Below are positions 60,048-64,000 of a stretch of 64,000 bases of DNA, piece by piece (position 1 is the stretch's first letter; each line of letters begins with the position of its first letter). The stretch spans positions 27,097,381-27,161,380 of the forward strand of contig CM046304.1 in NCBI GenBank assembly GCA_025267735.1. The letters are read 5' to 3'. This stretch comes from Mactra quadrangularis (taxonomy: Eukaryota > Mollusca > Bivalvia > Venerida > Mactridae). Made by a program: the position numbers and the translations under genes. The notes beneath the pieces are model-generated. The model was not told the DNA's origin. It saw only the letters and a list, made by a program, of their open reading frames with translations, and searched no databases.

Positions 60048-62305
60048 TCACTTTATTGGTTGATAAAGAGTGTTGTCAGGGATACCAGGTGACGTTGGTA
60101 ACTGGTAATTCATCCATCCCATTGCAGGGTTGGACAGTTTTTGCCGCATGGCGGAAAAAACCATGGAAATAACCGGAAAAAACCGGCAAGGAAAAAATAG
60201 GGTGGCAAAAACTGGAAAAAACTGGCAAAAATTAAATATCTCAAATTTAAAAAGAAATGTTCATAAATTTGTATTTTTAACTGATTGACAGTGCTAATAA
60301 CTTTAATATTACATGTAATTTGACTGATGCAGTAATAAAACAAACATATTATAAATAATAGGTATGTTTGTGTCCAGGGTTGGAGTTTTTGCCGTTGGAA
60401 AAAAGTCAATGAAATATCTGGTGGAAAAAATTGAAAAACTAAATAGTGTCTTAATTTCACAATGAAATATTCATGAATTTTTACTTAAAACTGGTTGAAA
60501 GTGCTAATTACTTCCATAAAGTGTAAAATTGACTCATACAGTAATAATCATGCTTGTGCCCAGGATGTGAAGTTTTTGTCAATGGAAAAATCAGAAAGGA
60601 AAAATTGGGTGGCAAAAGTAGGGAAACACTATATTTTTATATTTAAAAAGAAATATTTTTACTAATTTGATTTTAAAACTGATTAAGAATGCTAATTATT
60701 TTAGTGTTAAAAGAAATTGAATAATAAAGAAAAGTTTTTTGCTCAGGGTTGGAAGATTTTGCCATCTTGATGTCTGGTTGAAAAAAGAAAGAAAAAAAAC
60801 AGGGTGGCTAAAAAACCTTTCTCAGAATTTATAGGGGAATAATTATACTTTTTTAACTTATCAAAAATACTAATTACTATAAATAAATGTTAAATATAAT
60901 ATTGAATGACACATCCATAAACAATACATTTGTGCCCATATCATGATCAATGTCAGACCTTCCCACAAATTAACAATTGACACTTTTTTTATGACAGGTA
61001 TACATTTCACTTTACAGACATGGTATATTTTATCATAAGTTGCATAATCCAATGACATGAGGTCCCTAATTTTATGAACTTTCTCCCATTTTCATTCACA
61101 TTGAATAAATTTGCCTTTATTTGTATGCATTTGACAGACAACTCTGGATCCCAATGAGCAGGGTCCTAGATTCATCCTAGAGCTTTATATGATGAACAAT
61201 TTTTTCATTTATTTTTGTCATTTAAAATTGTATTTATATTTAGAATTTGTGAATAAACCATTAACAAATAACAATCATTAGTATTTGCATTGGTCAAATG
61301 TGTTAAACAAGCACAGCATTGAGCAAAATAAAATTATTTTGGATTTTTTTCCATTTCTGCCGGTTTTTTCCAGTTTTTGCCGGTTTTTACCAGTTTTTGC
61401 CAGTGGAAAGGAAAAAACACATTTTGGCCGGCAAAAACCCAACCCTGTCCCATTGGTTGATCATATCCGTAATTCTTGTCCTGTTGGACATGTATACCTG
61501 GGTCAGCCTGCACTGATAGACCTGCATCTGAAAAAAAAGATAGGATTCAAGTGACAGTATTATTAAACAAACATTCTTTTACCAGATTATCTTCTGATTT
61601 TGAAAGTACAATGGAATTCTCTGGAAACAGGAATTTTTTCAGGTCCCAAATATTGTTCCTCTTAACTTCTATGACAAAAACACCCTCTATCTCAGAACCC
61701 CTCTATTCCGAAAACTCTTTTTCCGGTATAAAATATCAGGTAAAGATCACATACACATTCATAAACAAATGTTAAATCTTACGTAACATCAGAATGTAAA
61801 TAGGGGATTTTCATTTAGACAGATCTATTCTGGAAACTTCTTCAAACCTGAATTTTTCTCAGTCTGGACGAATTCCAGTTAAGAGTGATTTTACTGAAAT
61901 GGACATAATTTGGAACTCCAACTGCAAAGGTGGTATAAACAAATTTTTCATACATTATTGCTGGGAGAATGGCAAAAGAAACTATTTCATGACCAGCTCT
62001 GTGAAAGTATGCCTGCCCTATCTGGAAATCAAACCTACAACCCTTTCATAAGTAGATCTGTGCCCAGCAAACTGGGCTGGCATTGTGGCTATTCTTAAGC
62101 ATAAAAATTTGCCTCCGAAACCTTGTCCCCTACTCCTCACATAATAATACAATCGACCTATCCCAAGATTATCTAAATAAACTTACCTCTCGTACGTGTA
62201 ATACGAGCAGCTATCATCCTTCGTCGTATAAGTTTGATTATAATAGCTAAGCCAATAAAAACAGGGAACAGTATAAGAAATATATACCAATGTTTGAAAC
62301 TCACA
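60048..62305 (-). pseudogene. Partial copy of the cysteine-rich membrane protein gene (last two exons)
   Basis: Exon 5 (62305-62187, membrane span) is intact. Exon 6 (61527 to 60048) is split by a 1323-bp hAT-like insertion at 60125-61447. Relative to the intact gene the coding parts show three substitutions, all replacements (Met to Thr after the membrane span, Glu to Lys and Ser to Trp in the tail). With the insertion, the frame runs about 35 codons into transposon sequence before a stop. Exons 1-4 are absent from the window because copy A' ends in intron 4. Confidence 0.82.
60125..61447. mobile_element. Non-autonomous hAT-like transposon, 1323 bp
   Basis: It begins CAGGGTTGGACAGTTTTTGC and ends GGCAAAAACCCAACCCTG, inverted to each other. 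The flanks are TCCCATTG at 60117-60124 and 61448-61455, an 8-bp duplication that is single in copy A. The 8-bp duplication and CAGGG terminus fit hAT. Inside, the terminus motif recurs at 60375, 60561 and 60744 as the start of units of about 185 bp. The right end has short GCCGGTTTTT.CCAGTTTTT repeats. No transposase is visible. Confidence 0.88.
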
Positions 62306-62409
62306 CTGAAATATAAACAAGTATGAATATCATATTACAGGTTGTATGTTATATACTGATTTATTTTAGATTAAGAAAAAAGTTTTTAAAACTTATATTT
62401 ATCATTTTG

Positions 62410-62577
62410 AGTCCGCTTCCTGGTCCCCCAGTACTGAGCTAGAAGGATCAAGTTTCTTGCCCAAGACAACAACAGGGTAGGTTTTGGAAGGGATTCGAAT
62501 CAACGCGTGGCTGGCTATCCAATGATTACCAGTCCAGCAACTTAACTTCTCAGCTAAACCAGCCCCTTATATTTATC
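62410..62577 (-). repeat. tRNA-derived SINE, family 2 (in A')
   Basis: Duplicate of 29480-29640 with very few changes. Confidence 0.72.
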
Positions 62578-63048
62578 ATACAGGAGTTGAATAGGCAGGG
62601 ATGTGGAATCAAAAGTTCTTCCACTTGTCCATAGATAAGTGAAATCTAAAAATTCAACTTGTTTGGAATCAAAATGCACTTGTCCAGAAGTTCAATACTC
62701 CAAGAGAAATACTTAGAACTATGATATAAAATACAAATTATAAGTAATAATAAAATGCATGATAATAAAATATATCACTGAATGTTGAATTCGATTGAAA
62801 CATCAAGAAATCTACATTATTAAGTATTGCAATGCTAGTATATCTTACAGCAAGAAATATAACTTGTCCACAGACAAGTAGGCTGAAATATTTACTTGTC
62901 CATAGACATGAATGTATGAGTTGTACATCATGTGTGTACAAACAATGATGTCGATACCAGTTTTTACAGTGCTCTTTTTAGTTTATACTAATTCATTTTT
63001 AACTTGATTGTAAAACAAGCTCTTACAACTTAGATTAATCACTTTCAA

Positions 63049-63207
63049 GTCCACTTCCTGGTCCGTCAATACTGAGCTAGTAGGACAAAGTTAATTGCTT
63101 GAGGAAACAACAGGGTATGTTTTTGATGGAATTAGAATCAACGCAGGGCTGGCTATCCAATGATTACCACTCCAACGTCGTGACCACTTAGCCATGCCAG
63201 CTCCTAC
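63049..63207 (-). repeat. tRNA-derived SINE, family 2 (in A')
   Basis: Duplicate of 30131-30289 with a few changes. Confidence 0.72.
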
Positions 63208-63667
63208 AGTGCTCTCAAGCATGTCTTCCAAATCTTATAGGCTGAGCTATCTGGGCAGCTGATGTATTATACATTTGTATAACTTTGTCTGACATTAGGA
63301 GGAAATAAGCTAGTTTGCAATTTAAAAAAAAGCTAAATGTAACTAGACCTATCACTGAATGTGATAAAATACGCCCAAATGGGTCTTAATTACGAAACTG
63401 AGAAAACAAGACTTTGAAAAATAAAAGGACGTAACGAAAATGGGATATGCATGAGCCTGCCTGATATCTGGTATAAAGTTTGAATGAAATCTGTAAAGTA
63501 GGAGCTAAAAAATTAAGCAAACAAGTAAAAGTTACAGACCGACCAAACCTAACAACCGACAAGCTGACTCCTATATATCCTCCAAAACAGAGTTTTTGAA
63601 GTATAGTAGAACCAGTGTTTTCAAACTGATATGGCCATAGACAAAAAGTATAATGAACAATACAACT

Positions 63668-64000
63668 GAAGGTGCCAGTCATCAGCGGTGTGCCTCAGGG
63701 CTCGGTCCTTGGTCCTATCCTCTTCCTTATGTTCATCAATGACCTTCCTAATAACATCATATCCAAAACTAGACTCTTTGCCGATGATGCCATCATTTAC
63801 AACCAAATCTATACTTCTGCTGACCAAGACATCATCCAACAAGACCTCATCTCCTTGTCAGAATGGGAATGTAAATGGGGTATGGAGTTTCACCCACAAA
63901 AATGCATTTATCTTCATGTTTCCAAATCTAGACGCCCACTTTTGTACAGCTACCAACTAAAAGGCTTCAATCTCACACAAGAAACATCTACCAAGTACCT
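63668..64000 (+). mobile_element. LINE reverse-transcriptase fragment, runs off the window
   Basis: An uninterrupted frame encodes the palm of a non-LTR reverse transcriptase: SGVPQGSVLGPILF, then INDLP, then the catalytic LFADD box, then W...W.M.F...KC. It begins abruptly at the end of copy A', so it is 5'-truncated. The GC content is much higher than in the surroundings. It is a different part of ORF2 from the LINE in the SHOC2 intron, so the two cannot be compared here. Confidence 0.9.

Larger units (their letters stand above)
50815..63667 (+). repeat. Segmental duplication, copy A'
   Basis: The block matches 18692-30998 in the same order and orientation. It carries copies of the MITE (51027-51143), SINEs, foldbacks and the 19-bp tandem (about 55338-55376). 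It lacks both family P insertions and gains the hAT-like element at 60125-61447. The left edge cuts into exon 4 of the truncated OGFR-like copy with at most one shared base. The right edge stops at LINE sequence. Confidence 0.93.

Noticed and set aside
60110..60460. 116-codon frame in the hAT-like element as a transposase piece
   Set aside because: It lies in repeated terminus-like units and shows no transposase motif.
1..64000. CRISPR array or bacterial-type operon
   Set aside because: The genes are spliced, the repeats are SINEs and MITEs, and no regularly spaced repeat-spacer array exists.

Overview
The window is animal nuclear DNA. It is AT-rich, with spliced genes (GT..AG introns, short exons), tRNA-derived SINEs, non-LTR retrotransposon fragments and many short inverted-repeat elements. 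The SHOC2 protein is clearly metazoan. The base composition and repeat types suggest a lophotrochozoan, most likely a bivalve mollusc; that placement is inference.

Layout. (1) 510-14809 (+): 15 coding exons of SHOC2, the leucine-rich-repeat scaffold of the MRAS-SHOC2-PP1C complex. The start-codon exon lies left of the window and the stop codon is at 14807-14809. Its introns hold a 5'-truncated LINE, SINEs, several TIR elements with clear target duplications, and a decayed extra copy of one SHOC2 exon. (2) 14810-28454: SHOC2 3' flank, then repeat-rich DNA with no convincing gene. (3) 28455-33689 (-): a complete six-exon gene for a 218-residue type I membrane protein with a signal peptide, 24 cysteines in the mature ectodomain (eight CC pairs), one membrane span and a short tail. 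(4) 36375-42842 (+): a six-exon OGFR-like gene of 565 residues. A tiny first exon encodes a possible N-myristoylation signal, a long hydrophilic exon follows, and the OGFr domain fills the last four exons. (5) 42843-46078: repeats, including a tandem array with a 145-bp foldback. (6) 46079-50815: a partial second copy of the OGFR-like gene, with several relics of its long exon, cut off inside exon 4. (7) 50815-63667: a second copy of 18692-30998 in the same orientation, carrying only the last two exons of the cysteine-rich gene. A 1.3-kb hAT-like element with an 8-bp target duplication splits the final exon. (8) 63668-64000: a LINE reverse-transcriptase fragment that runs off the window.

The large-scale order is A-B-B'-A'. 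It records either recent nested segmental duplication or uncollapsed haplotypes in the assembly. Paired filled and empty sites in the two A copies date several insertions and fix their exact ends. The genes do not form an obvious pathway. The most interesting items are the OGFR-like gene with its putative acylated basic N-terminus and repeatedly duplicated exon, the CC-pair membrane protein, and the hAT-like element built from repeated terminus-like units.
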